Below, piece by piece: positions 26,634-40,400 of a DNA stretch of 64,000 nt. The notes beneath the pieces are model-generated. The model was not told the DNA's origin, searched no databases, and saw nothing but the letters and a program-made list of their open reading frames with translations. Numbering within the stretch: position 1 is the first letter of the stretch; every line of letters begins with the position of its first letter. Position numbers and translations under genes: made by a program. The stretch covers positions 186,001-250,000 of the forward strand of contig VJWM01000218.1 in assembly GCA_010909165.1 (NCBI GenBank). The letters run 5' to 3'. Origin of the DNA: Anthoceros angustus (taxonomy: Eukaryota > Streptophyta > Anthocerotopsida > Anthocerotales > Anthocerotaceae).

Positions 26634-27765
26634 TCAACACTCTAGTTTCTTTGAGTGACATTGAGAAAGTCGGAAGTGGAAGAGGGTCATCAGTTCACGT
26701 GATGGAGATCCAAAGAGCGACGCGTGACAACGCGTTGAGAACGCCACATTGATGCCACGAACTAATGACTTTGCTAAAGCCACCGTGACTCAAACGCAAA
26801 TCAACAATGAGTACGCGCATTGATCCTAGATTGTGGAGGTGCTGCACAGAGATGTGAAACCACCGACACCTAGTGAGCTTCCTTTCCTCTTGTGATACCT
26901 TTGTATGGGCAGTGCTACATTTTATAGAGCCATTGTAGGAGATGCCAAATCCAAAGGCCAAGGAATGTTGCAATCAAACACCGAGTGGTTCGCACAAAGT
27001 AAGACAAATGGTATCGAGAGCCAAGGAACGATTCCAATATTTCCAAATGAGGGATCGACACCTTTGCCACATTGAGGATGGCACCGGATTGGCGGTCCGC
27101 ATACAATTCCGCTGATGAGTGATGCTCTGCCACGTGGTGGCCAAGTGAATTGCGTGAGTCATGAGGTTGTTGACTTGCCCGATACACGAGGTCTTTGGGC
27201 GATAGCGGGACGGTCAACCCGGGGTAATGTTTGGTTAAGTCGAATTTGGTGCTCCCGCCGGAAGATGAGGCATCGTTCACAAGCCACGTCGGTAGCACAC
27301 GGCCGCCGTGCACTCATGACTCCGGTGCCGATGGTGCGCCGACTCCCACCGCGAATCGCGCTAACTTACCGCGACTCGGGAATATTGCTGGCCGTTGGCG
27401 ACGCTCTTGGCGGACTCCGGTCGGGCAGACGACGGACGCTTGGCGAGTGCGGCGGCGCCAAGGTTGCATCATTTGGCACTCGGTTGTCGAACTCGTGACC
27501 CAGATCGCCATGGAGCGCAATTCACGTGAACCGGATTTAAAGGATGCCGTGGTTGCTCGACTATCGGCGATTCTTTCTCAAGAAAGAAATGGAATTTTTA
27601 GTGTCCACTTCAATACATGTCTTGTGAAATGCAACTTGATACAAAGTTTATTACAATCGATTGTATTATACATGTGAAGTCAACTTTCACGGTCCACCCT
27701 AGGCAATATCTAAAACCCCAACATTTTGTACGCTTATGTTATGCGTTATAAATCGCTGATACATT

Positions 27766-28302
27766 TTATTGGTACCATGTGGAAGATGGAAACGAGTTTG
27801 TCATCTTCAAGTTCAAAGGACGCCTACAAAGAGGACAATTGGCTCCTCCATGTTCCACCCATTCATCAATACATGTCTTGTGAAATGTGTGGGAGCACCT
27901 TGATAATTGTCGCTTCCTCATCACCTTGAAATCGTTAAGGCATATCGCAATCGCTCTCTGACTGTGACGGTGATGATTCAAACTCATCGGGGATACCCCC
28001 CAACGTTTGTCATTAACGATAGCAATCAACACTCTAGTTTCTTGTCGAGTGACATTGAGAAAGTCGGAAGTGGAAGAGGGGTCACCGGTTGAGATGGAGA
28101 TCCAAAGAGCGACGCGTGACAACGTTGAGAACGTCACATTGATGCCACGAACTAATGACTTTGCCAAAGCCACCGTACTCAAACGCAAATCAACAATGAG
28201 TACGCGCATTGATCCTAGATTGTACTGGAGGTCTTGCGGTGAGATGTGAAACCACCGACACCTAGTGAGCTTCCTTTCCTCGTGATACCTTTGTATGGGC
28301 AT
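27766..28302 (-). pseudogene. RING-H2 frame with long N-terminal extension, 178 codons
   Basis: One uninterrupted frame links the upstream region (MRVLIVDLRLSTVALAKS, then DPSSTSDFLNVTRQETRVLI) to a finger with Cys2 to Cys8 and CPLCRRPLNLKMTNS. Cys1 is missing (AIAIC) through the same two-base loss as in 26283-26633. It ends shortly after the finger (SSTWYQ, stop). The N-terminal part matches no domain I know, and I see no convincing transmembrane helix of the kind ATL-type ligases have. It may be noncoding sequence that happens to be open. Confidence 0.6.
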
Positions 28303-28981
28303 GTGCTACATTTTATAGAGCCATTGTAGGAGATGCCAAATCCAAAGGCCAAGAATGTTGCAATCAAACAAGTGGTTCGCACAAAGTAAGACAAATGGTA
28401 TCGAGCCAAGGAACGATTCCAATATTTCCAAATGAGGATCGACACCGCGGCAACACATTGAGGATGGCACCGGATTGGCGATCCGGTTCACCGCTGATGA
28501 TGAGTATGAGATGCATACGCGTGGTGGCCAAGTGAATTGCGAATTGCGTGAGGTTGTTGACTTGCCCGATACACGAGGTGTCGAGGCGATATGGACGGCC
28601 AACCCGGTAATGTTTGGTTAAGTCGAATTTGGTGCTCCCCTAAGATGAGGCATCGCTCACAAGCCACGCCGGTAGCACCTGGCTGCGGTGCACTCATGAC
28701 TCCGGGTGCCGATGGTGCGTCGACTCCGCCCCGATCGTTAACTTACCGGCGCAAAGGAATACGGCGTGCCGGTTGGCCGACGCCTCGGGCGCCGGACTCC
28801 GGTCGGACGGAACGACGGACGCTTGGCGAGTGCGTGCGCATGGTTGCATCATTTGGCACTCGGTTGGGTGACTCACCCAATCGACTGTGAGGCGCCCAAT
28901 TCACGTGAACCGGATTTAAAGGATGCCGGTTGCTCGACTATCGATTCTTCAAGAAAGAAATGGAATTTTTGAGTGTCCACT

Positions 28982-29287
28982 TCAATACATGTCTTGTGAA
29001 ATGCAACTTGATACAAAGTTTATTACAATCGATTGTATTATACATGTGAAGTCAACTTTCACGGTCCACCCTAGGCAAGGTCTAAAACCCCAACATTTTG
29101 TACGCTTATGTTGCGTTATAAATACTAGGTCATCTTGCTGGGTACTATGGAAGATGGGAAACGAGTTTGTCATCTTCAAGTTCAAAGGACGCCTACAAAG
29201 AGGACAATTGGCTCCTCCATGTTCCACCCATTCATCAATACATGTCTTGTGAAATGTGGAGCACCTTGATAATTGTCGCTTCCTCAT
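28982..29287 (-). pseudogene. RING-H2 remnant lacking His4
   Basis: The frame begins MRKRQLSRCSTFHKTCIDEW and continues through CPLCRRPLN into the AT-rich block. The CSH triplet reads CS-T, so the His4 codon is absent through a three-base in-frame loss (tgtggagc versus tgtgtgggagc on the plus strand). The Cys1-Cys2 segment is out of frame. Confidence 0.65.
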
Positions 29288-30403
29288 CGACCTTGAAATC
29301 GTTAAGGCATATGCCGCAATCGCCTCCTTGGCAGTGATGATTCGAACTCATCGAGGATACCCCCAATTTTTAATCGGCACGATGACATAGCAATCAACAC
29401 TCTAGTTTCTTGTCGAGGTGACATTGAGAAAGTCGGAGTGGAAGAGGGGTCACCGCGCGGCAGATGGAGATCCAAAGCGCACGTGACAACGCGTTGAGAA
29501 CGTCACATTGATGCCACGAACTAATGACTTTGCCAAAGCCACGTGACTCAAACGCAAATCAACAATGAGTACGCATTGATCCTAGATTGTGGAGGTGCGG
29601 TAGATGTGAAACCACCGACACCTAGTGAGCTTCCTTTCCCTCTTCTGATACCTTTGTATGGCATGACATTTTATAGAGCCATTGTAGGAGATGCCAAATC
29701 CAGCCAAGGAATGTTGCAATCAAACACCGAGTGGTTCGCACCAAAGTAAGACAAATGGTATCGAGAGCCAAGGAACGATTCCAATATTTCCAAATGAGGG
29801 ATCGACACGGCAACACATTGAGGATGGCACCGGATTGGCGGTCCGCATCTTCGATGATGAGTACCGCTACGGTGGCCAAGTGAATTGCGAATTGCGTGAG
29901 GTTGTTGACTTGCCCGATACACGAGGTCAGGGCCGATAGCGGACGGCCAACCCGGTAATGTTTGGTTAAGTCGAATTTGGTGCTCCCGCCCGGAAGATGA
30001 GGCATCGCTCACAAGCCACGTCGGTGAGCACGGCTGCGGTGCACTCATGACTCCGGTGCCGATGGTGCGCCGACTCACCCACGCGCTAACTTACCGCGCA
30101 CTCGGAATACGCGTGCGGTTGGCCGACGCTCGGCGCCGGACTCCGGCTCGGGCCACGGACGCTTACGTAGTGCGGCGGCGCCGCAAGGTTGCATCATTAT
30201 TTACACCGGTTCGTCAGACTTAACCCATCGGATCGCTGCGACGCCACCACGTGAACCGGATTTAAAGGATGCCGTGGTTGCTCGACTATCGCGATTCTTC
30301 AAGAAAGAAATGGAATTTTTGAGTGTCCACTTCAATACATGTCTTGTGAAATGCGCAACTTGATACAAAGTTTATTACAATCGATTGTATTATACATGTG
30401 AAG

Positions 30404-30721
30404 TCAACTTTCACGGTCCACTAGGCAAGGTCTAAAACCCCAACATTTTGTACGCTTATGTTGCGTTATAAATCGCCTAGGTCTCAGGTACCATGTGGAA
30501 GATGGGAAACAGTTTGTCATCTTCAAGTTCAAAGGATCGCCTACAAAGAGGACATTGGCTCCTCCATGTTCCACCCATTCATCAATACATGTCTTGTGAA
30601 ATGTGGAGCACCTTGATAATTGTCGCTTCCTCATCGCCTTGAAATCGTTAAGGCATATGCCGCAATCGCTCTCCGTTCTTGACGGTGATGATTCGAACTC
30701 ATCAAGTGAGGATACCCCCAA
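30404..30721 (-). pseudogene. RING-H2 remnant with intact N-terminal half
   Basis: The 105-codon frame has RTESDCGICLNDFKAMRKRQ in part, then SRCSTFHKTCIDEW and GGANVLFVG. Cys1, Cys2, Cys3, His5 and Cys6 are present. His4 is missing, and the CPLC pair is lost by a frameshift after GGAN. Confidence 0.65.
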
Positions 30722-31840
30722 CGGTAAATCGGCGATGACATAGCAATCAACACTCTAGTTTCGTCGAGTGACATTGAGAAAGTCGGAAGTGGAAGAGGGG
30801 TCACCGTTGCGCAGATGGAGATCCAAAGAGCGACGTGACAACGTTGAGAACGTCACATTGATGCCACGCAGACTAATGACTTTGCCAAAGCCACCGTGAC
30901 TCAAACGCCAAATCAACAATGAGTACGCGCATTGATCCTAGATTGTGGAGGTCTTTGCGGTAGATGTGAAACCACCGACACCTAGTGAGCTTCCTTTCCT
31001 CGTGATACCTTTGTATGGGCAAATACATTGGCATACATTTTATAGAGCCATTGTAGGAGATGCCAAATCAAAGGCCAAGGAATGTTGCAATCAAACACCG
31101 AGTGGTTCGCGCAAAGTAAGACAAATGGTATCGAGAGCCAAGGAACGATTCCAATATTTCCAAATGAGGGATCGGCAATCGCGGCAACACATTGAGGATG
31201 GCACCGGATTGGCGGTCCGCACCGGTTCGCGATGAGTATGCGATCGCCCGCGTGGCCATGAATTGCGGAATTGCGTGAGGTTGTTGACTTGCCCGATACA
31301 CGAGGTCTTTGGGCGATAGCGGACGGCCAACCCGGTAATGTTTGGTTAAGTCGAATTTGGTGCTCCCGCCTAAGATGAGGCATCGCTCACAAGCCACGCC
31401 AGAGCACGGCTGCGGTGCACTCATGACTCCGGTGCCGATGGTGCGCCGGACTCCACCCCTCGCGAATCGTCAACTTACGGCGCGCCGAGAATACAGCGTG
31501 CCCGGTTGGCCGACGCCTCGGCGCCGGACTCCAGACGAACGACGGCACGGCTTGGCGAGAGTGCGGCGCAGGTTGCATCATTTGGCACTCGGTTAATCGA
31601 CCCAACGACCGATCGCCGCGACGCCAATTCACGTGAACCGGATTTAAAGGATGCCGTGGTTGCTCGACTATCTACGATTCTTCAAGAAAGAAATGGAATT
31701 TTTGAGTGTCCACTTCAATACATGTCTTGTGAAATGCGCAACTTGATACAAAGTTTATTACAATCGATTGTATTATACATGTGAAGTCAACTTTCACGGT
31801 CCACCCTAGGCAAGGTCTAAAACCCCAACATTTTGTACGC

Positions 31841-32032
31841 TTATGTTGCTATAAATCGCTTAGGTCTCAGGCTGGCCGGTACCATGTGGAAGATGGGAAA
31901 CGAGTTTGTCATCTTCAAGTTCAAAGGACGCCTACAAAGAGGACAGTTGGCTCCTCCATGTTCCACCCATTCATCAATACATGTCTTGTGAAATGTGGGA
32001 GCACCTTGATAATTGTGCCGCTTCCTCATCAC
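31841..32032 (-). pseudogene. RING-H2 remnant, C-terminal half
   Basis: The frame preserves TFHKTCIDEWVEHGG and NCPLCRRPLNLKMTNS. The N-terminal half is frameshifted (RKRHNYQGAP), so Cys1 to His4 are not in register. Its upstream part survives in another frame at 32029-32253, which ends TESDCGICLNDFK. Together the two show that a single frameshift splits this copy. Confidence 0.65.
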
Positions 32033-35000
32033 TTGAAATCGTTAAGGCATATGCCGCAATCGCTCTCCGTTTTGACAGTGATGATTCGAAACTCATCAAG
32101 TGTGATACCCCCCAGCATTTGCGGCGATGACATAGCAATCAACACTCTAGTTTCTTGTCGAGTGACATTGAGAAAGTCGGAAGTGGAAGAGGGGTCACCG
32201 TTGCGCAGATGGAGATCCAAAGAGCGACGCGTGACGCGTTGAGAACGCCACATTGATGCTAATGAACTAATGACTTTGCCAAAGCCACCGTACTCAAACG
32301 CAAATCAACAATGAGTACGCATTGATCCTAGATTGTGGAGGTGCCGCAGATGTGAAACCACCGACACCTAGTGAGCTTCCTTTCCTCGTGATACCTTTGT
32401 ATGAAAGGTACTACATTTTATAGAGCCATTGTAGGAGATGCCAAATCCAAAGGCCAAGGAATGTTGCAATCAAACAGTGGTTCGCACTAAAGTAAGACAA
32501 ATGGTATCGAGCCAAGGAACGATTCCAATATTTCCAAATGAGGGGATCGACACCGGCAACACATTGAGGATGGCACCGGATTGGCGGTCCGCACCCGTCA
32601 ACCGATGATGAGTATACCGCCACGTGGTGGCCAAGTGAATTGACTGCGTGAGGTTGTTGACTTGCCCGATACACGAGGTGCCGGGCGATAGCGGACGGCC
32701 AACCCGGTAATGTTTGGTTAAGTCGAATTTGGTGCTCTCGGAAGATGAGGCATCGCTCACAAGCCACGCCGGTAGGCACCACGGGCACTCATGACTCGGT
32801 GCCGATGGTGCGTCGGGACTCCGACCCTCGCGAATCGTCAACTTACCGGCGCATCGAATACACGCTTTTGGCCGACGCCTCGGGCGCCGGACTCCGGGAT
32901 CGGACGACGGACGCTACGAGTGCGCGGCGCCGCAAGGTTGCATCATTTGGCACTCGGTTCGTCGAATCGACCCGACGACTGCATGCGACGCCAATTCACG
33001 GAACCGGATTTAAAGGATGCCGTGGTTGCTCGACTATCGCGATTCTTCAAGAAAGAAATGGAATTTTTGAGTGTCCACTTCAATACATGTCTTGTGAAAT
33101 GCAACTTGATACAAAGTTTATTACAATCGATTGTATTATACATGTGAAGTCAATCACTCCACCCTAGGCAAGGTCTAAAACCCCAACATTTTGTACGCTT
33201 ATGTTGCTATAAATCGCCTAGGTCCAGGTCGGTACCATGGAAGATGGGAAACGAGTTTGTCATCTTCAAGTTCAAAGGACGCCTACAAAGAGGACAGTTG
33301 GCTCCTCCATGTTCCACCCATTCATCAATACATGTCTTGTGAAATGTGGGAGCACCTTGATAATTGTGCCGCTTCCTCATCACTTGAAATCGTTAAGGCA
33401 TATGCGCAATCGCTCTCCGTTTTGACAGTGATGATTCGAATACACAACGGTATACCGCTCATGACATAGCAATCAACACTCTAGTTTCTTGTCGAGTGAC
33501 ATTGAGAAAGTCGGAAGTGGAAGAGGGGTCACCGGTTGCGCAGATGGAGATCCAAAGAGCGCACGTGACAACGTTGAGAACGCCACATTGATGCCACGAA
33601 CTAATGACTTTGCCAAAGCCACCGTGACCAAACGCAAATCAACAATGAGTACGCGCATTGATCCTAGATTGTGGAGGTGTGCGTACCGAGATGTGAAACC
33701 ACCGACACCTAGTGAGCTTCCTTTCCTACCGTGATACCTTTGTATGGGCAGTGCTACATTTTATAGAGCCATTGTAGGAGATGCCAAATCCAAAGGCCAA
33801 GGAATGTTGCAATCAAACACCGAGTGGTTCGCACTAAAGTAAGACAAATGGTATCGAGAGCCAAGGAACGATTCCAATATTTCCAAATGAGGGGATCGAC
33901 ACCGCGGCAACACATTGAGGATGGCACCGGATTGGCGGTCCGCACTGCCCACCGATGATGAGTATGCGGCCCGGCGGGGCCAAGTGAACCATGGAATTGC
34001 GTGAGGTTGTTGACTTGCCCGATACACGAGGTGCCGGGCGATAGCGGACGGCCAACCCGGTAATGTTTGGTTAAGTCAATTTGGTGCTCCCGCCTGGAAG
34101 ATGAGGCATCGCTCACAAGCCACGCCGGTAGGCACGGCCGCCGTGCACTCATGACTCCGGTGCCGATGGTGCGCCGGACTTCCGGGCCCGACGACCGGTC
34201 AACCACTTACTGGGAATACGCGTGCCGCCTGGCGCCGGACTCCGGCGACGGAACGACGGACGCTACGAGTGCGCGGCGCCGCAAGGTTGCATCATTTGGC
34301 ACTCGGTTCGTCGAATCGACCCGACCAGATCGCCGCGGACAATTCACGTGAACCGGACGAGATGCCGTGGTTGCTCGACTATCGCGATTCTTCAAGAAAG
34401 AAATGGAATTTTTGAGTGTCCACTTCAATACATGTCTTGTGAAATGCGCAACTTGATACAAAGTTTATTACAATCGATTGTATTATACATGTGAAGTCAA
34501 TTCACGGTCCACCCTAGGCAAGGTCTAAAACCCCAACATTTTGTACGCTTATGTTGCGTTATAAATCGCCTAGGTCTCATTTGGTACCATGTGGAAGATG
34601 GAAACGAGTTTGTCATCTTCAAGTTCAAAGGACGTCTACAAAGAGGACAGCTTGGCTCTCCATGTTCCACCCATTCATCAATACATGTCTTGTGAAATGT
34701 GTGGGAGCACCTTGATAATTGTGCCGCTTCCTCATCACCTTGAAATCGTTAAGGCATACGCCGTAATCGCTCTCGTTTTGACAGTGATGATTCGAAACTC
34801 ATCGGCGGGATACCTCAAGCTTTGGTGGCGCCGATGACATAGCAATCAACACTCTAGTTTCGTCGAGTGACATTGAGAAAGTCGGAAGTGGAAGAGGGGT
34901 CACCGTTGCGCAGATGGAGATCCAAAGAGCGCGTGACAACGCTTGAGAACGCCACATTGATGCCACTTAACTAATGACTTTGCCAAAGCCACCGTGACTA

Positions 35001-36977
35001 AACGCAAATCAACAATGAGTACGCGCATTGATCCTAGATTGTGGAGGCTGCGCGTAGATGTGAAACCACCACACCTAGTGAGCTTCCTTTCCGTGATACC
35101 TTTGTATGGGCACCACATTTTATAGAGCCATTGTAGGAGATGCCAAATCCAAAGGCTGGCCAATGTTGCAATCAAACACCGAGTGGTTCGCACCAAAGTA
35201 AGACAAATGGTATCGAGCCAAGGAACGATTCCAATATTTCCAAATGAGGGATCGACACGCGGCAACACACATTGAGGATGGCACCGGATTGGCGGTCCGC
35301 ACCGTTCAATACGATGATGAGTACCGCGCGTGGGAAGTGAATTGCGGAATTGCGTGAGGTTGTTGACTTGCCCGATACACGAGGTCTTGGGCGATAGCGG
35401 ACGGCCAACCCGGTAATGTTTGGTTAAGTCGAATTTGGTGCTCCGCCCAAGATGAGGCATCGCTCATCACAAGCCACGCCGGGAGCACGCCGCACTCATG
35501 ACTCCCGGTGCCGATGGTGCGTCGGGACTCCGACCCCTCGCGAATCGTCAACTTACCGGCGCACCGGAACACGGCCGATCGGACTCTTGGCGCCGGACTC
35601 CGTAACGCGACGGACGCGCGAGTCGCGGCGCCGCAAGGTTGCATCATTTGGCACTCGGTTCGTCGAATCGACCCAACCACCGTGATCGGCTATCGCGCCA
35701 ATTCACGTGAACCGGATTTAAAGGATGCCGTGGTTGCTCGACTATCGCGATTCTTCAAGAAAGAAATGGAATTTTTGAGTGTCCACTTCAATACATGTCT
35801 TGTGAAATGCGAACTTGATACAAAGTTTATTGGCCATTGTATTATACATGTGAAGTCAACTCACGGTCCACCCAGGTCTAAAACCCCAACATTTTGTACG
35901 CTTATGTTGCGTTATAAATCGCTTACATTGATGGTACCATGTGGAAGATGGGAAACGAGTTTGTCATCTTCAAGTTCAAAGGACGTCTACAAAGAGGACA
36001 TTGGCTCCTCCATGTTCCACCCATTCATCAATACATGTCTTGTGAAATGTGTGGAGCACCTTGATAATTGTCGCCTCATCACCTTGAAATCGTTAAGGCA
36101 TATCTGCAATCGCTCTCCGTTTGACAGTGATGATTCGAACTCATCTGATACCCCTAACATTTGCTTATCACACCGATGACATAGCAATCAACACTCTAGT
36201 TTCTTGTCGGTGACATTGAGAAAGTCGGAAGTGGAAGAGGGGTCACCGTTGCAGATGGAGATCCAAAGAGCGCCGGACAACGCTGAGAACGCCACATTGA
36301 TGCCACGAACTAATGACTTTGCCAAAGCCACCGTGCTCAAACGCAAATCAACAATGAGTACGCGCATTGATCCTAGATTGTGGAGGTGCCGCAAGAGATG
36401 AAACCACCACACCTAGTGAGCTTCCTTTCCACCGTGATACCTTTGTATGGGCAGTACATTTTATAGAGCCATTGTAGGAGATGCCAAATCCAAAGGCCAA
36501 GGAATGTTGCAATCAAACACCGAGTGGTTCGCACCAAAGTAAGACAAATGGTATCGAGCCAAGGAACGATTCCAATATTTCCAAATGAGGGATCGACACC
36601 GGCAACACATTGAGGATGGCACCGATTGGCGGTCCGCACCGGTTACTTGATGATGAGTATGCGCCACGTGGTGGCCAAGTGAATTGCGGAATTGCGTGAG
36701 GTTGTTGACTTGCCCGATACACGAGGTGCGATAGCGGACTACAACCCGTAATGTTTGGTTAAGTCGAATTTGGTGCTCCCGCCCAAGATGAGGCATCGCT
36801 CACAAGCCACGCCGGTAGGCACGGCTGCCGGTGCACTCATGACTCCGGGTGCCGATGGTGCGTCGGGACTCCACCCCTCGCGAATGCGCTTTACGCGCTT
36901 TTCCTCTGCGTCTGGCCCGCCCTTGTGCGCCGGACTCCCTCCGACGGACTTACGTAGTGCGCGCCCGCAAGGTTGCA

Positions 36978-37418
36978 TCATTTGGCTTGTCCACCGACCG
37001 CAACCAGATCGCCGCGACGCCAATTCACGTGAACCGGATTTAAAGGATGCCGTGGTTGCTCGACTATCGGCGATTCTTCAAGAAAGAAATGGAATTTTTG
37101 AGTGTCCACTTCAATACATGTCTTGTGAAATGCGCAACTTGATACAAAGTTTATTACAATCGATTGTATTATACATGTGAAGTCAACTTTCACGGTCCAC
37201 CCTAGGCAAGGTCTAAAACCCCAACATTTTGTACGCTTATGTTGCGTTATAAATCGCCTAGGTCTGTACGTCGGTACCATGTGGAAGATGGGAAACGAGT
37301 TTGTCATCTTCAAGTTCAAAGGACGTCTACAAAGAGGACATGTTCTTCCATGTTCCACCCATTCATCAATACATGTCTTGTGAAATGTGGAGCACCTTGA
37401 TAATTGTCGCTTCCTCAT
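36978..37418 (-). pseudogene. RING-H2 remnant continuing into a partial finger echo
   Basis: A 146-codon frame starts within the finger (RKRQLSRCSTFHKTCIDEW, then CPLCRRPLN; His4 missing). It reads through the AT-rich block and then contains AFHKTCIEVDTQKFHFF. That second segment echoes the finger core FHKTCIDEW. This shows in one frame that each unit carries a full finger plus a short second copy of its core about 260 bp away. Confidence 0.6.
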
Positions 37419-40400
37419 CGCCTTGAAATCGTTAAGGCATATCGCAATCGCTCTCCTCGCTAACAGTGTGATGATTCGAACTCATCGGGATACCCCACCG
37501 CTATCACCGATGACATAGCAATCAACACTCTAGTTTCGTCGAGTGACATTGAGAAAGTCGGAAGTGGAAGAGGGGTCACCGTCAAAGCAGATGGAGATCC
37601 AAAGAGCGACGTGGCTTGAGAACGCGCCACATTGATGCCACGAACTAATGACTTTGCCAAAGCCACCGCAGACTCAAACGCAAATCAACAATGAGTACGC
37701 TGCATTGATCCTAGATTGTGGAGGTGCTGCGGTGAGATGTGAAACCACCGACACCTAGTGAGCTTCCTTTCCTACTGTGATACCTTTGTATGGGCAAATT
37801 GCTACATTTTATAGAGCCATTGTAGGAGATGCCAAATCCAAAGGCCAAGGAATGTTGCAATCAAACACCGAGTGGTTCGCACCAAAGTAAGACAAATGGT
37901 ATCGAGAGCCAAGGAACGATTCCAATATTTCCAAATGAGGGATCGACACCGCATGCAACACATTGAGGATGGCACCGGATTGGCGGTCCGCTGCTTCGCT
38001 CACTGATGATGAGTATGCCGCCACGTGGTGGCCAAGTGAATTGCGGAATTGCGTGAGGTTGTTGACTTGCCCGATACACGAGGTGTCGGGCGATAGCGGA
38101 CGGCCAACCCGGTAATGTTTGGTTAAGTCGAATTTGGTGCTCCCGGTGAGGCATCGCTCACAAGCCACGCCGGTAGGCACGGCTGCCGGTGCACTCATGA
38201 CTCCGGGTGCCGATGGTGCGTCGGGACTCCGACCGCGAATCGCAATCGGCCTGATTTTCGGGAATACAGCTGCCGGTTGGCCGACGCCTCGGGCGCCGGA
38301 CTCCGGTCGACGGACGCTTGAGTGGCGGCCAAGGTTGCATCATTTGGCACCCTGCCTCAGACCCACCCACAGATCGCCGCGACGCCAATTCACGTGAACC
38401 GGATTTAAAGGATGCCGTGGTTGCTCGACTATCGCGATTCTTCAAGAAAGAAATGGAATTTTTGAGTGTCCACTTCAATACATGTCTTGTGAAATGCGCA
38501 ACTTGATACAAAGTTTATTACAATCGATTGTATTATACATGTGAAGTCAACTCACGGTCCACCCTAGGCAAGGTCTAAAACCCCAACATTTTGTACGCTT
38601 ATGTTGCGTTATAAATCGCCTAGGTCTCTGTCGGTACCATGTGGAAGATGGGAAACGAGTTTGTCATCTTCAAGTTCAAAGGACGCCTACAAAGAGGACA
38701 ATTGGTCCTTCCATGTTCCACCCATTCATCAATACATGTCTTGTGAAATGTGGGAGCACCTTGATAATTGTGCCGCCTCATCACCTTGAAATCGTTAAGG
38801 CATATCGCAATCGCTCTCCGTTTGACAGTGATGATTCAACTCATCGGCGATACTTTACTGCTTATCGGCGCAATGACATAATCAACACTCTAGTTTCTTG
38901 TCGAGTGACATTGAGAAAGTCGGAAGTGGAAGAGGGGTCACCGGTTGCGCAGATGGAGATCCAAAGAGCGCACGTGACAACGCTTGAGAACGCCACATTG
39001 ATGCCACGAACTAATGACTTTGCCAAAGCCATTTCAAACGCAAATCAACAATGAGTACGCACGCGCATTGATCCTAGATTGTGGAGGTCATCGAGATGTG
39101 AAACCACCGACACCTAGTGAGCTTCCTTTCCTCGTGATACCTTTGTATGGGCAGGCATGGCTACATTTTATAGAGCCATTGTAGGAGATGCCAAATCCAA
39201 AGGCCAAGGAATGTTGCAATCAAACAAGTGGTTCGCACCAAAGTAAGACAAATGGTATCGAGAGCCAACGATTCCAATATTTCCAAATGAGGGATCGACA
39301 CCGCGGCAACACATTGAGGATGGCACCGATTGGCGGTCACGGCCGATGATGAGTATACCGCCACGTGGTGGCCAAGTGAATTGCGTGAGGTTGTTGACTT
39401 GCCCGATACACGAGGTCAGCGATAGCGGACGGCCAACCCGTAATGTTTGGTTAAGTCGAATTTGGTGCTCACAAGATGAGGCATCGCTCACAAGCCACGC
39501 CGGTAGGCACTACCGCCGGGGTCATGACTCCGGTGCCGATGGTGCGTCGGGACTCCGACCCCTCGCGAATCGTCAACTTACCGGCGCACTCGGGAATACG
39601 CTGCGTCGCCTGGCGCCGGACTCCCGGGACTCAAACGACGGACGCTACGAGTGCGGCGGCGCCGCAAGGTTGCATCATTTGGCACTCGGTTCGTCGACCC
39701 AACGACCAGATCGCCATGGGGCCAATTCACGTGAACCGGATTTAAAGGATGCCGTGGTTGCTCGACTATCGGCGATTCTTCAAGAAAGAAATGGAATTTT
39801 TGAGTGTCCACTTCAATACATGTCTTGTGAAATGCGCAACTTGATACAAAGTTTATTACAATCGATTGTATTATACATGTGAAGTCAACTTTCACGGTCC
39901 ACCCTAGGCAAGGTCTAAAACCCCAACATTTTGTACGCTTATGTTATGCGTTATAAATCGCCTAGGTCATCTGTGGGTACCATGTGGAAGATGGGAAACG
40001 AGTTTGTCATCTTCAAGTTCAAAGGACGTCTACAAAGAGGACATGGTTCTCCATGTTCCACCCATTCATCAATACATGTCTTGTGAAATGTGGGAGCACC
40101 TTGATAATTGTCTTCCTCATCACCTTGAAATCGTTAAGGCATATCGTAATCGCTCTCCGTTTCGATGATGATTCAACTCATCGTGATACCCTAACAAGCT
40201 TGGTCACCGATGACATAGCAATCAACACTCTAGTTTCTTGTCGAGTGACATTGAGAAAGTCGGAAGAGGGGTCACCGTTGCAGATGGAGATCCAAAGAGC
40301 TGCACGCGTGACAACGTTGAGAACGCCACATTGATGCCACGAACTAATGACTTTGCTAAAGCCACCGTACTCAAACGCAAATCAACAATGAGTACGCGAT